64,000 nucleotides of DNA, from assembly GCF_900169145.1 (NCBI RefSeq), contig NZ_FXZD01000001.1, forward strand, positions 310,001 through 374,000, written 5' to 3'. The translations under genes and the position numbers were made by a program. Origin of the DNA: Brevibacterium antiquum CNRZ 918 (GTDB taxonomy: Bacteria > Actinomycetota > Actinomycetes > Actinomycetales > Brevibacteriaceae). The notes under the pieces are model-generated. The model ran no database searches, had not been told where the DNA came from, and saw only the letters and a program-made list of their open reading frames with translations. This document shows, in pieces, positions 25,883-34,532 of the stretch. Within the stretch, counting starts at the first letter, position 1. The number at the start of each line of letters is the position of its first letter.

Positions 25883-26652
25883 AGGACTACCATTTTGTCA
25901 CTTTTCGGCCGTTGCACGATCCCAGGGCGCGGTCTTGGCGGGTTCGAGGCGCGGTCGAGGCGGGCGAGCAGATAGCCTTGTCGCGTCGTCTCTGGGAACT
26001 GGCCTGCCTGGTCCGGCTCCCGCTCGAGCCGGGTCACGGGAGCAAAACCGTGTTCATCGAGAACTGTGAGAACCTGATCGATCGAGCGGCGGTGGAAGTC
26101 GAGATCGACGTCGAACCCGGCTGCCTCGGACTGATGGTCGACTCGGTCGCCGAGCTGGAAGGCCAGTTGGAACAGGCCTCCCGGCCGCAGCACTCGTGCC
26201 GCCTCGGCGAAGACGGTGTGCAGGGACTCATCGGGAACATGGATGATGGAATACCACGCCAGGAGCCCGGAGAAGCTGTCGTCGCCATACGGCAGTGCGG
26301 TCATGGTGCCGGTGACGAAGTCGAAGGCGGGATAGTGGCGCGTTGCTAGGGCGATCATGGCGGGGGAAAGGTCGAGGCCCGTCGGAGTCAGACCCAAAGC
26401 GGCAAGGAATGCAGTGATCCGACCTGGGCCACACCCGATTTCAAGCGTCTGGGAATCCCCTGTGGCGAGTACGAGCTCCGAAAAGGCACCGAGGACGGCT
26501 CGATCGTGTGGCTTGGCCGTGAGCTCGTCTGCAATCCAGCCCGTATAGGTCTCGGCGATCGCATCGTAGGAGGTCCGAGTGGCCGCCTCACGGGGTGAAT
26601 CCTGCAGGCCGATAGGGGAGAGGCCTGCGTCGTCGTTCGTCTCTTCGCTCAT
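25879..26652 (-). CDS. Class I SAM-dependent methyltransferase
   Basis: A 257-residue methyltransferase of the UbiE/Methyltransf_11 type. Motif I is T-L-E-I-G-C-G-P-G-R-I, motif II is G-L-D-L-S-P-A-M-I, and A-R-V-L-R-P-G-G-L-F-Q-L-A-F follows, with the start S-Y-D-A-I-A-E-T-Y typical of the family. The substrate cannot be told. Its stop overlaps the trmL start, so the two are coupled. Confidence 0.88.
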   Translation of the reverse strand: MSEETNDDAGLSPIGLQDSPREAATRTSYDAIAETYTGWIADELTAKPHDRAVLGAFSELVLATGDSQTLEIGCGPGRITAFLAALGLTPTGLDLSPAMIALATRHYPAFDFVTGTMTALPYGDDSFSGLLAWYSIIHVPDESLHTVFAEAARVLRPGGLFQLAFQLGDRVDHQSEAAGFDVDLDFHRRSIDQVLTVLDEHGFAPVTRLEREPDQAGQFPETTRQGYLLARLDRASNPPRPRPGIVQRPKSDKMVVL

Positions 26653-26690
26653 GCAATCAGCCTACGGCGTGAGGCTCGCATTGATTGGTG

Positions 26691-26706
26691 CGTCCCCGCG
26701 GGGACG
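26691..26706. repeat. 16-bp palindrome, copy 2 (intergenic)
   Basis: CGTCCCCGCGGGGACG lies between the divergent methyltransferase and DUF222-HNH genes, 38 bases upstream of the methyltransferase start. It is identical to the copies at 12693 and 27912. The 26653-26913 gap also holds an AT-rich stretch (26707-26790) with two AACAGAT repeats that may contain the promoter of the HNH gene. Confidence 0.95.
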
Positions 26707-26913
26707 TGCCAACAATCAGGAGAATCAAATTCTGCAGAACAGATATATATCAGATACGAAACAGATTAGGAAGAAACATACCCATGCAACGGTGTGAGGC
26801 AGTCTGGTCGGGATCTCATGTCAGTGGTGCTTCGTATGGTGAAAGTACGGTTCGAGGTCACGGGGACTCATGAACCGAACGGCCAGGGAGGCCGAAGGGG
26901 AAAGGTGGGAACC

Positions 26914-28551
26914 ATGGTCGAGAACACGGCTGCAGATCCGTTCGCAGACGATCCGGATCCGTTCGCAGATTCAGAGATTCTCAACGTGCTGAGCGTCGAT
27001 CCCAGTGACTACGGCAAAGACTCGAGACCGCAGGCGCAAGCCCTGCGCACCGAGCCGAGCGCTGGGGCCGGCGCTGAGGCTGAGACCGATGCCGGGACTG
27101 GGTTGTGCGATCTCACTCCCGAGGAGCTGGTTGCCGACATTCGACGCAACATCTCGTGCATCGCCTTCTGTCATGCCCGTGTCATTGCACTCATCGATGA
27201 GGTCGAACGTCGGGGTCTGTGGGCACAGTGGGTGGGCGTGACATCGTTGCCTCAGTGGGTCATGCACATCGCTGCTGTGAGCGCACACACCGCACGGGAA
27301 TACGTTCGAGTGATGATGGCATTACGCGAAATGCCGAAGGTGAAGGAGAGCCTGGGGGAGGGAGCTGTCAGCTTCTCCAAGGTGCGCGAGGTCACCAGGC
27401 TGGTGGGCCGGATCCCCGATGAGGAGGCCTTGCGCCTGGCCGACGTCTCCACCGGAAGCCAGATCGGTGTGATAGCTCGCAACTACCTCCAGCTGTCCGC
27501 CGCGAACGAGACCGGTGAGGTTCCCCGATTCCTTCCCAGCGACAGCGTGAGTATGCGAACCACAGAACCCGGACGGACCCGCATCACGATCGACCTGGGC
27601 GAGGATGAAGCCGCTGAATTCTCTTCGATGCTCGACGCTGCTCGGCATGTCCTCGAACAGCAGGCACTCACGGATGATGCCGACAGCGACGAGCAGGAGA
27701 AGCAGTTGTACGAGCCGATCTCGCAGGTCATGTGCCTGATGGAGATCGTGCATGCGTTTTCGCAGGCGGAGCCATCCGGCACCGTTGACGTCGACCGCGC
27801 CCGCATGCTCGTACATGCCTCCGCTGAGGTGGTGACCCGATTCGGTGCCTGTGCCGAAGCCGCTGATACTGCAACCGCTGAGCACGAGGCCATCGATATT
27901 GCCCTCAACGGCGTCCCCGCGGGGACGCCTGCGGAGCGGAAGAAGGACCTGACCTGTCGGGTTGACGGCTTCGGAGGCATCACCTCGGCGACGGCAGAAC
28001 GGCTGAGCTGTGAAGCCCTGATCAGCGGGGCGATCAAGGACGCCGATGGCGACGTGCTCATGCTCGGCCGTTCGAAGAGGCTGGTGAGCAGACGCCAACG
28101 CCTGGCGCTGAGCGCGCGGGACATGGGATGCCAGTTCCCCGGCTGCCGCGCCCGCAGGAGGTGCGACGCTCACCATATCCGCCCCTGGTCACAGGGAGGA
28201 GCGACAGACCTGGACAATCTCATCCTGCTCTGCCGCACACACCACACGGCGGTGCACAAATATGAGTTGAATATCTCACGGACCTCAGCACCCTTCGCCG
28301 GAACTCTGGGCGGGCAGGCTGCATTCGCCTTCTTCCTGCCCGAAGGTTCGCAGCTGCTTCCCCTCGAGGGAGGGAAGCGAGGGCGGCACGTCTTCGACAC
28401 GGCACGGCTGGTGGATGTTGCCGAGAAGGCGGTAGCGGAAGCGGATCCGAGCACTCTGGGCGGCGGGTACGGCTTCAGCCTGGACTATTGCATTGCGTGG
28501 ATGTTCGAGGCGGAATGGCGACACGCCCGGGCGAACAATGCCGCTGCGTAA
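26914..28551 (+). CDS. DUF222 / HNH endonuclease domain protein (13E12-repeat family)
   Basis: A 545-residue protein with an acidic N-terminus containing a short repeat (D-P-F-A-D-D-P-D-P-F-A-D), a helical DUF222 domain (residues about 70-330), and an HNH nuclease near residue 400: C-Q-F-P-G-C-R-A-R-R-R-C-D-A-H-H-I with P-W-S-Q-G-G-A-T-D-L-D-N-L and C-R-T-H-H. This is a large actinobacterial family (13E12-like in M. tuberculosis) often present in many copies; its function is unsettled. The ATG at 26914 was chosen after AAAGGTGGGA. It contains the V-P-A-G-T palindrome insertion. Confidence 0.88.
   Translation: MVENTAADPFADDPDPFADSEILNVLSVDPSDYGKDSRPQAQALRTEPSAGAGAEAETDAGTGLCDLTPEELVADIRRNISCIAFCHARVIALIDEVERRGLWAQWVGVTSLPQWVMHIAAVSAHTAREYVRVMMALREMPKVKESLGEGAVSFSKVREVTRLVGRIPDEEALRLADVSTGSQIGVIARNYLQLSAANETGEVPRFLPSDSVSMRTTEPGRTRITIDLGEDEAAEFSSMLDAARHVLEQQALTDDADSDEQEKQLYEPISQVMCLMEIVHAFSQAEPSGTVDVDRARMLVHASAEVVTRFGACAEAADTATAEHEAIDIALNGVPAGTPAERKKDLTCRVDGFGGITSATAERLSCEALISGAIKDADGDVLMLGRSKRLVSRRQRLALSARDMGCQFPGCRARRRCDAHHIRPWSQGGATDLDNLILLCRTHHTAVHKYELNISRTSAPFAGTLGGQAAFAFFLPEGSQLLPLEGGKRGRHVFDTARLVDVAEKAVAEADPSTLGGGYGFSLDYCIAWMFEAEWRHARANNAAA
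27912..27927. repeat. 16-bp palindrome, copy 3 (inside the DUF222-HNH gene)
   Basis: CGTCCCCGCGGGGACG, extended here to 18 bases (G...C), is read in frame as V-P-A-G-T, the same reading as in rnhA. It falls in a low-conservation stretch between the DUF222 and HNH parts of the protein. Confidence 0.95.
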
Positions 28552-28554
28552 ATC

Positions 28555-28583
28555 TTGCCTATTTAGAACACTAGTTCGATAAT
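28555..28583 (+). promoter_or_regulatory. SOS (LexA-controlled) promoter of the mutagenesis cassette
   Basis: A -35 box TTGCCT (28555-28560) and a -10 box GATAAT (28578-28583) are separated by 17 bases. Between them lies GAAC-ACTA-GTTC (28566-28577), a perfect match to the Gram-positive LexA consensus GAAC-N4-GTTC. LexA bound here would cover the promoter. The -10 box ends seven bases before the ATG at 28591, suggesting leaderless mRNA. Confidence 0.88.
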
Positions 28584-28590
28584 GGATGTC

Positions 28591-29271
28591 ATGTCTGCAG
28601 TGCCACTCGTTGAACAGCTCAGCCGGGAGATGGGTATCTCCACGGCCACCGCTCTGTTCGATGGGCCTGCCCCCCGCACCGTGGATCCGGTGCTGGCGCC
28701 GATGTTCCGCCGAGGCGGTCTTCCCCGAGGCGAGATCGTGACCCTGACCGGGGGGCAGTCCTTGAGCTGCGCCCTCGCTGCCATCGCCGTCGCAACCCAG
28801 GAACAGAAATGGTGTGCCGGCATCGGACTCGGCGAACCGGCCGTGTCATCCATTGCCGATCTGGGTGTTGACCTCGACCATTTCGTCAACCTCGTGACCC
28901 CGGCCGAGGACTGGCTGCGTGTGGCCTCCATTCTCATCGAATCCTTCGACGTCCTCGTCGTCGATCCGGGATTCCTGCCCAGTGCTGGGGAACGCGCCCG
29001 GCTGCTGGCGAAGGTGCGCGAACGCAAGATCAGCATCATCAGTCTGACGTCGATGCCCGGAAGCACGGAGCAGATTGAGATCACGGACACGCAGTGGTCG
29101 GGCACGGAACACGGCCATGGACGTCTCCGCTCCTGCCTCGTGCAGGCCCGATCGCAGACCGGCGTCAACCGGTTCCTGTTGCCCGGACCGGAAGGGGCTC
29201 CCGCCGAGGCGCCAGCACCCGCCCCGGCTGAGGGTGTATTCGAACGGCCGGTGATCCGCAGTGTCAGCTGA
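28591..29271 (+). CDS. imuA': ImuA'-like RecA-fold mutasome accessory protein
   Basis: ImuA' works with ImuB and DnaE2 in error-prone synthesis across DNA damage. The 226-residue protein has a RecA-like core (G-L-P-R-G-E-I-V-T-L-T-G, F-D-V-L-V-V-D-P-G-F-L, and I-S-I-I-S-L-T-S), but its Walker A is degenerate (L-T-G-G-Q-S-L-S instead of G-x4-G-K-T), as in other ImuA' proteins. The tail is Ala/Pro-rich. The ATG at 28591 is preferred because it coincides with the predicted transcription start; an ATG at 28582 lies inside the -10 box. Confidence 0.88.
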   Translation: MSAVPLVEQLSREMGISTATALFDGPAPRTVDPVLAPMFRRGGLPRGEIVTLTGGQSLSCALAAIAVATQEQKWCAGIGLGEPAVSSIADLGVDLDHFVNLVTPAEDWLRVASILIESFDVLVVDPGFLPSAGERARLLAKVRERKISIISLTSMPGSTEQIEITDTQWSGTEHGHGRLRSCLVQARSQTGVNRFLLPGPEGAPAEAPAPAPAEGVFERPVIRSVS

Positions 29272-31003
29272 CGCCGCTACTGAGCCCACAACTGTGCGCA
29301 GCGGCCCCGCAGGTGGGGACAGTGTCCCTGTCGAAGAGAGCATCGATGACCGTCGCACGCTGGTTCTGACCGTTCCCGATTGGTCCGCGGTGGCGGCCGC
29401 GACCGAGCATGATCTCAGCCCTCGCACTCCGGTGGCGGTTCTCAGCAGGGGCAAGGTGATCGCCGCCAATGCGCCTGCCCGCGCAGCCGGGATCGCTCTG
29501 GGCAACAACAAACGCGCGGTCGGGTACCGCTGTCCCGAAGCACACGTGGTGGCCTGGGACGAGGACGCAGACAACAGACACTTCTCCGCAGGAGTCGGAG
29601 CGCTCGAGGAACTCGTGGCGCGGTTCACTCTGCTCAGCCCCGGTACACTCGCCATTCCCCTCGACTCGCTCAAACACGGCTATGCCGACGAGCCCACCGC
29701 CGTTGAGGCTCTGATCTCCGCGCTCGTGTCGGTCACCGGGTGGGAGTTCTTCCCCGGCATCGCTGACACCGTGTTCGCGGCAGTTCTCGCCGCAGGACAG
29801 GCGCGCCGGGTCGAACCAGGGGAGACCGCGAAGTTCTTGGCAGCTCAGCCGATCAGCACCCTCGAATACGCAGGGGCAGGCGCGACCGAACTCATCGATA
29901 CCTTCACCCAGCTGGGTCTGCGAACCCTGGGGGATCTGGCCGAAATCGACGCGCGGAACGTGAACTCCCGATTCGGGGCACTGGGCAAGCGCGCGCACGA
30001 TCTGGCCACAGGAACCGAGTGGACGCCTCTGAATGATCATGTTCGGGAAGAACGGCTCAATGTCGAGCTCGGTCTGGACACGCCGACCACCCGCAGTGAC
30101 ACTTTGGGATTTCTGACCCGCCAGCTGGCCGCCGAGCTGCTGACCACAGTGCGCCGCCGAGGGCTCGTATGCACACAGATCACGATCGAGCTCATCGCTG
30201 TCTCGGGGCAGTCTTCGAAGCGGACCTGGCGGATCGAGGACATGAACGAGAACACCATCGCCGATCGCCTGCGGTGGCAGGCAGAGGGATGGTTGGCAGG
30301 AGCCGCTCGAAAGGGACCGGGCTCACCCGAGTCCGGGCCAGCCCTTCAGCCCGGGTCGGCTCGCTCCCGGAGGCACACAGCCTCTGCCCGCAGGGATAGG
30401 GAGACACCGGCTCCCGACGATCCCGGCCCCGACCCGGAGGACTTCTCCGAGGAGGGCATCATCGCTGTGGGCCTCGTGGCCGCGGAGCTGACCACCCCCA
30501 TCGGTGCGACGAAGAGCCTGTTCGATGAGAACACCGGGCAGGTCACCCACACGCTGGAGCGACTGCAGGGACTGTTCGGTCCCGATTCGGTCCTGGTCCC
30601 GGGTCTGCAGGGCGGATGGGATCCGGCCGAGACGAACCTGTGGACACCGTGGCAGCAAGCGCCATCACCTGTGCGCAGCTCCGGCGCACCCTGGCCAGGG
30701 GCACTGCACGCACCCCGACCGACGACGGTCGAACATCTGCCCGTCGACGTGCTCGCCGCGGGAGACCTGCCGGTGGAAGCTCGTCCCGCAGGCCTGGAAG
30801 CAACACCGTGTGCGATTCGCTTTCCGACCGGAGCCACCGAAGCGATCGTTGACCATTCGGGCTCCTGGCCCGTCGAATCCGGCTGGTGGGATCCGGCGAA
30901 AGCCACCTACCGGACCCGCCTGCAGGTGATCACCGACTCGGGGCAGGCGCTGCTGCTGAGCAAAGAGAACGGCCAATGGCACATCACCGGTCGGTACCGC
31001 TGA
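29261..31003 (+). CDS. imuB: ImuB, inactive Y-family polymerase homologue
   Basis: ImuB is the adaptor that ties ImuA' and DnaE2 to the sliding clamp. The 580-residue protein follows the Y-family layout: the first strand reads L-V-L-T-V-P-D-W-S-A-V-A-A where active polymerases have D-x-D-x-F-F, then a little-finger-like part (G-L-R-T-L-G-D-L-A-E-I and D-L-A-T-G-T). The acidic catalytic set is missing, as expected for ImuB. Residues about 350-395 are disordered. A possible clamp-contacting L-E-R-L-Q-G-L-F-G lies near residue 430. It starts with GTG and overlaps imuA' by 11 bases. Confidence 0.9.
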   Translation: MSADAATEPTTVRSGPAGGDSVPVEESIDDRRTLVLTVPDWSAVAAATEHDLSPRTPVAVLSRGKVIAANAPARAAGIALGNNKRAVGYRCPEAHVVAWDEDADNRHFSAGVGALEELVARFTLLSPGTLAIPLDSLKHGYADEPTAVEALISALVSVTGWEFFPGIADTVFAAVLAAGQARRVEPGETAKFLAAQPISTLEYAGAGATELIDTFTQLGLRTLGDLAEIDARNVNSRFGALGKRAHDLATGTEWTPLNDHVREERLNVELGLDTPTTRSDTLGFLTRQLAAELLTTVRRRGLVCTQITIELIAVSGQSSKRTWRIEDMNENTIADRLRWQAEGWLAGAARKGPGSPESGPALQPGSARSRRHTASARRDRETPAPDDPGPDPEDFSEEGIIAVGLVAAELTTPIGATKSLFDENTGQVTHTLERLQGLFGPDSVLVPGLQGGWDPAETNLWTPWQQAPSPVRSSGAPWPGALHAPRPTTVEHLPVDVLAAGDLPVEARPAGLEATPCAIRFPTGATEAIVDHSGSWPVESGWWDPAKATYRTRLQVITDSGQALLLSKENGQWHITGRYR

Positions 31004-34000
31004 TGGGCTTTTCGAATCCGCGCACCCCCTGGTCCCAGCTGGCCCAGCGGCTGGAGGGCAAGCAGACCAGCGGCAAGCAGGTCACCGACAGGCAATCGGT
31101 TGACAAACATGCCGATGGATCCGACGCGCCTGCCTTCTCCCGCCCCGACCGTCATCAGGTGTCGGTGGGTCCCGGCGGTTCCGATGGCGCTGGCCGGTAT
31201 TCGGGGCCGGGCCAGGGACCCATTCTGCGCACCTCCACCGTCGAATGGGCCGAGCTGCATGCACACTCTCAGTTCAGTTTCCTCGATGGGGCCTCCGACC
31301 CGGAGGAGCTCGTGGCCGCAGGTGCCGCCGCGGGACTGACATCCTTAGCGCTGACCGATCACAATGGTCTCTACGGTGCGGTGCGATTCGCCCATGCCGC
31401 CGCCGAGGTGGGTCTGCCCACCGTCTTCGGCGCGGAGCTGTCCGTGGGGTTGGAGGAGAAGATCCCCGGTCAGACCGATCCTGATGCCACCCACCTTGTG
31501 GTCCTTGCCCGCGGAGTCGAGGGATATCACCGACTGTCGACGGCCATCACCGAGGCCAACCTGGCAGGAGAGAAGAACCGGCCGGCGTTCGGTCTCGAAG
31601 AGCTGGCCGCGATGAGCGGGGACTGGACGATCCTCACCGGCTGCCGCAAAGGCCCCCTGCGCCGAGCTCTGAATGATCCAGACGGTGGACTCGGAGCCCT
31701 GCGCGAACTCATCGCCCGTTTCGGGCGCGAGCGGATCGCGGTCGAACTCAGCCGGGACGGAACCCCGGACGACGATGAACGGCTGCGCCACCTCGGCGAG
31801 CTTGCACAGCGGGCTCATGTGCCGGTCGTGGCCAGCAACGGTGTGCACTTCGCTACCCGGGCGCAATGGAAGTCAGCGCAGGTGAGGGCATCGGTGAGGT
31901 CTCGACTGTCCCTCGACGAGCTGGCCGGGTGGCTGCCGGCGACGGCGAATGCCCGGATCCATACGGGCGAGGAGATGGCCGCACGCTTCCCCCGGCAGGC
32001 ATTAAAGAACGCCGTGGCCATCGGGAAGGAATGTTCCTTCGTCCTGAACTCGGCTCGCCCGGACCTGCCGCGTGCCCCGATGCCCGATGCCCGTGGGGCC
32101 GAAGAATATCTGCGCGAGCTGATTGAAGACCGCGGCGCCAGGCGCTACGGATCCAGGGCGGTAAACCCGAAGGCATGGGCACAGCTTGATCGGGAGATGA
32201 ACATGATCGCGACGCTGGGGTTCTGTGGATACTTCCTCATCGTCTACGACATCACCGAGTTCTGCCATCGAGTGAGCATCTTCTGCCAGGGGAGAGGTTC
32301 GGCGGCGAACTCCGCAGTCTGCTATGTCCTCGACATCACCGCCGTCGACGCGGTCAAGCACGAACTCCTCTTCGACCGCTTCCTCTCACCCGATCGCAAA
32401 GGCTATCCGGATATCGACATCGACATCGAATCGGGCAGGCGGGAGGAGGTCATCCAATATGTCTATGATCATTTCGGCCGTGAACGTGCCGCTCAGGTCG
32501 CGAACGTCATCACCTACCGGGCGAAGTCAGCGATCCGGGACGCGGCCTTCAGTCTGGGCTACGAACCGGGCCAGCAGGATGCGTTCTCAAAGGTCAGCAA
32601 CCGTTGGTCGACCCTGCCCGAGGCCTCCGATTCCCCGGTCCCGGCCCCGGTGCTCACGATCGCCGCCGATCTCCTCGGCTCACCCCGTCACCTGGGCATC
32701 CACTCGGGCGGCATGATCCTCGCTGACCGTCCCATCGGTGAGGTCGTTCCGATCGAGAAGGCCACGATGGGCCATCGCACCGTTGTCCAATGGGACAAAG
32801 ACGACTGTGCCGCCATGGACCTGGTGAAGTTCGACCTGCTGGGACTGGGCATGCTCACCGCACTCCACGAGATGGTCGACCTGGTCCACAGGCACACGGG
32901 CGAGGTCATCGAACGCGCCCATATCGATGACGAGGACGAGGACGTCTACACGATGCTGCAGAAGGCCGATGCGGTGGGTGTGTTCCAGGTCGAATCGCGG
33001 GCTCAGCTGGCGACTCTTCCCAGGCTGCGTCCGGAAACGTTCTACGACCTCGCCGTCCAGGTTGCACTGATCAGACCCGGCCCCATCCAGGGCGGTTCCG
33101 TCCACCCCTATATCCGCAGACGACAGGGCCTCGACGAGGTCGAATACCTCCACCCTCTGCTGCAGAAGTCCCTGGCCAAGACCTACGGGGTGCCGCTGTT
33201 CCAAGAGCAGCTCATGCAGATGGCCATCGACGTCGGCGGTTTCACCGGTGCCGATGCCGATCAGCTGCGCCAGGCCATGGGGTCGCGGCGATCAGAGAAG
33301 CGGATGACCCAACTGGCGCAGAAGTTCCAGGCCGGTGCCGCAGCCAAAGGAGTCGACGAGGAGACGGCGGAGTCCATCTTCTCCACGATCGCCGCGTTCG
33401 CCAACTACGGGTTCCCCGAATCTCATGCGATCAGCTTCGCGAACCTCGTCTACCAGTCGGCCTGGTTCAAATACCACCATCATGCGGCGTTCACTGTGGG
33501 CCTGCTGCGCAGTCAGCCGATGGGCTTCTACTCGCCGCAGTCACTCGTCGCCGACGCCCGCCGGCACGGTGTGAGAATTCTGCCCGTGGACATTCGTCAC
33601 TCGATGGCCGGCACCGATCTGGAACGCCTCGAAACCGATGGCATCGGAACCTCGGGCGAGTTCGGGATCCGAGTGGGTCTCGACTCGGTGGCTCATGTCG
33701 GTTCTTTTGCCGAGGTGATCGTGACCGAACGCGCGAGGGCACCATTCGCCTCGGTGGCAGACCTGGCAGAGAGGACCGGCATCGGAAAGCAGGCACTCGA
33801 AGGGCTGGCAACCGCGGGAGCATTGAGCAGCTTCGACCTCGACCGCAGGCAGGCACTGTGGCTGGCCGGAGGAGTCGCGGGAGCACACCCGGGCGTGCTC
33901 CCGGGAACCGCCACGATCTCCTCGGCGCCGAGCCTGCCGACCATGGATGCCTTCGACACGACCCTGGCCGAACTCTTCTCCACCGGGATCACGGTCGACG

Positions 34001-34356
34001 GGTACCCGACCGAGATCCTGCGAGCGTCCCTGATCGAACGGGGCTATGCCTCGACAGCGGATGCCGCGGCGGCTGCGGACGGGACCCGGATGACGGTGGC
34101 CGCCATCGTCACACACCGACAGCGCCCGGGCACGGCCTCGGGGATCACATTCATCAACCTCGAGGACGAATTCGGGATGCTCAACGTCGTGGCCACGCCC
34201 GGGCTGATGAAGCGGTTCCGGCCGATCGCGACCTCGCGCAACGCCCTCGTGGTCACCGGGCTGATCCAACGCGGGGGAGAGGTTGTGAGCCTCTACGCCC
34301 ACAAGCTCATCCCGCTCGAGGTGCAGCTGCCGACCAAGGCCCGCAACTTCCGGTGA
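31003..34356 (+). CDS. dnaE2: Error-prone DNA polymerase DnaE2
   Basis: DnaE2 is the C-family polymerase of damage-induced mutagenesis. The 1117-residue protein has a disordered N-terminus of about 80 residues, a PHP domain beginning E-L-H-A-H-S-Q-F-S-F-L-D-G and A-L-T-D-H-N-G, palm aspartates in Y-P-D-I-D-I-D-I-E-S-G, the finger stretch C-Q-G-R-G-S-A-A-N-S, and F-A-N-Y-G-F-P-E-S-H-A with the D-Q-L-R-Q-A-M-G-S-R signature. It lacks the long C-terminal tau-binding part of replicative DnaE1. TGATG overlaps the imuB stop, so the three genes are one SOS operon. Confidence 0.97.
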   Translation: MGFSNPRTPWSQLAQRLEGKQTSGKQVTDRQSVDKHADGSDAPAFSRPDRHQVSVGPGGSDGAGRYSGPGQGPILRTSTVEWAELHAHSQFSFLDGASDPEELVAAGAAAGLTSLALTDHNGLYGAVRFAHAAAEVGLPTVFGAELSVGLEEKIPGQTDPDATHLVVLARGVEGYHRLSTAITEANLAGEKNRPAFGLEELAAMSGDWTILTGCRKGPLRRALNDPDGGLGALRELIARFGRERIAVELSRDGTPDDDERLRHLGELAQRAHVPVVASNGVHFATRAQWKSAQVRASVRSRLSLDELAGWLPATANARIHTGEEMAARFPRQALKNAVAIGKECSFVLNSARPDLPRAPMPDARGAEEYLRELIEDRGARRYGSRAVNPKAWAQLDREMNMIATLGFCGYFLIVYDITEFCHRVSIFCQGRGSAANSAVCYVLDITAVDAVKHELLFDRFLSPDRKGYPDIDIDIESGRREEVIQYVYDHFGRERAAQVANVITYRAKSAIRDAAFSLGYEPGQQDAFSKVSNRWSTLPEASDSPVPAPVLTIAADLLGSPRHLGIHSGGMILADRPIGEVVPIEKATMGHRTVVQWDKDDCAAMDLVKFDLLGLGMLTALHEMVDLVHRHTGEVIERAHIDDEDEDVYTMLQKADAVGVFQVESRAQLATLPRLRPETFYDLAVQVALIRPGPIQGGSVHPYIRRRQGLDEVEYLHPLLQKSLAKTYGVPLFQEQLMQMAIDVGGFTGADADQLRQAMGSRRSEKRMTQLAQKFQAGAAAKGVDEETAESIFSTIAAFANYGFPESHAISFANLVYQSAWFKYHHHAAFTVGLLRSQPMGFYSPQSLVADARRHGVRILPVDIRHSMAGTDLERLETDGIGTSGEFGIRVGLDSVAHVGSFAEVIVTERARAPFASVADLAERTGIGKQALEGLATAGALSSFDLDRRQALWLAGGVAGAHPGVLPGTATISSAPSLPTMDAFDTTLAELFSTGITVDGYPTEILRASLIERGYASTADAAAAADGTRMTVAAIVTHRQRPGTASGITFINLEDEFGMLNVVATPGLMKRFRPIATSRNALVVTGLIQRGGEVVSLYAHKLIPLEVQLPTKARNFR

Positions 34357-34392
34357 GGACCCCGCAGCCGGGGTGATGGATCTGCGAACGGT

Positions 34393-34429
34393 GTGACGAA
34401 ACATGACGCCAGGTGACACGAACATGACG
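34393..34429 (+). promoter_or_regulatory. Direct repeat upstream of metY, possible operator
   Basis: Two similar units with the core AACATGACG (34400-34408 and 34421-34429) start 21 bases apart, each preceded by GTGAC (GTGACGAAACATGACG and GTGACACGAACATGACG). Two helical turns apart, they could bind a dimeric regulator. They lie 100-140 bases before metY. No SAM riboswitch pattern was seen in the 176-base gap. Confidence 0.3.
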
Positions 34430-34532
34430 AGATCGCATACTCGCAGCCTGAGAGTCGAAGACAGTAGTGACATCACCACAACCACTCGCGCGGACCACCA
34501 CGGGCGAATCAGCCATACCCGGAGGAGACACC

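Noticed and set aside
26794..26913. Longer N-terminus of the DUF222-HNH protein
   Set aside because: The extra residues lack family similarity and the ATG at 26914 has a better ribosome binding site.
34357..34532. Possible SAM riboswitch before metY
   Set aside because: Such elements are common before actinobacterial metY, but the conserved core and pseudoknot pattern were not seen; only short direct repeats are present.
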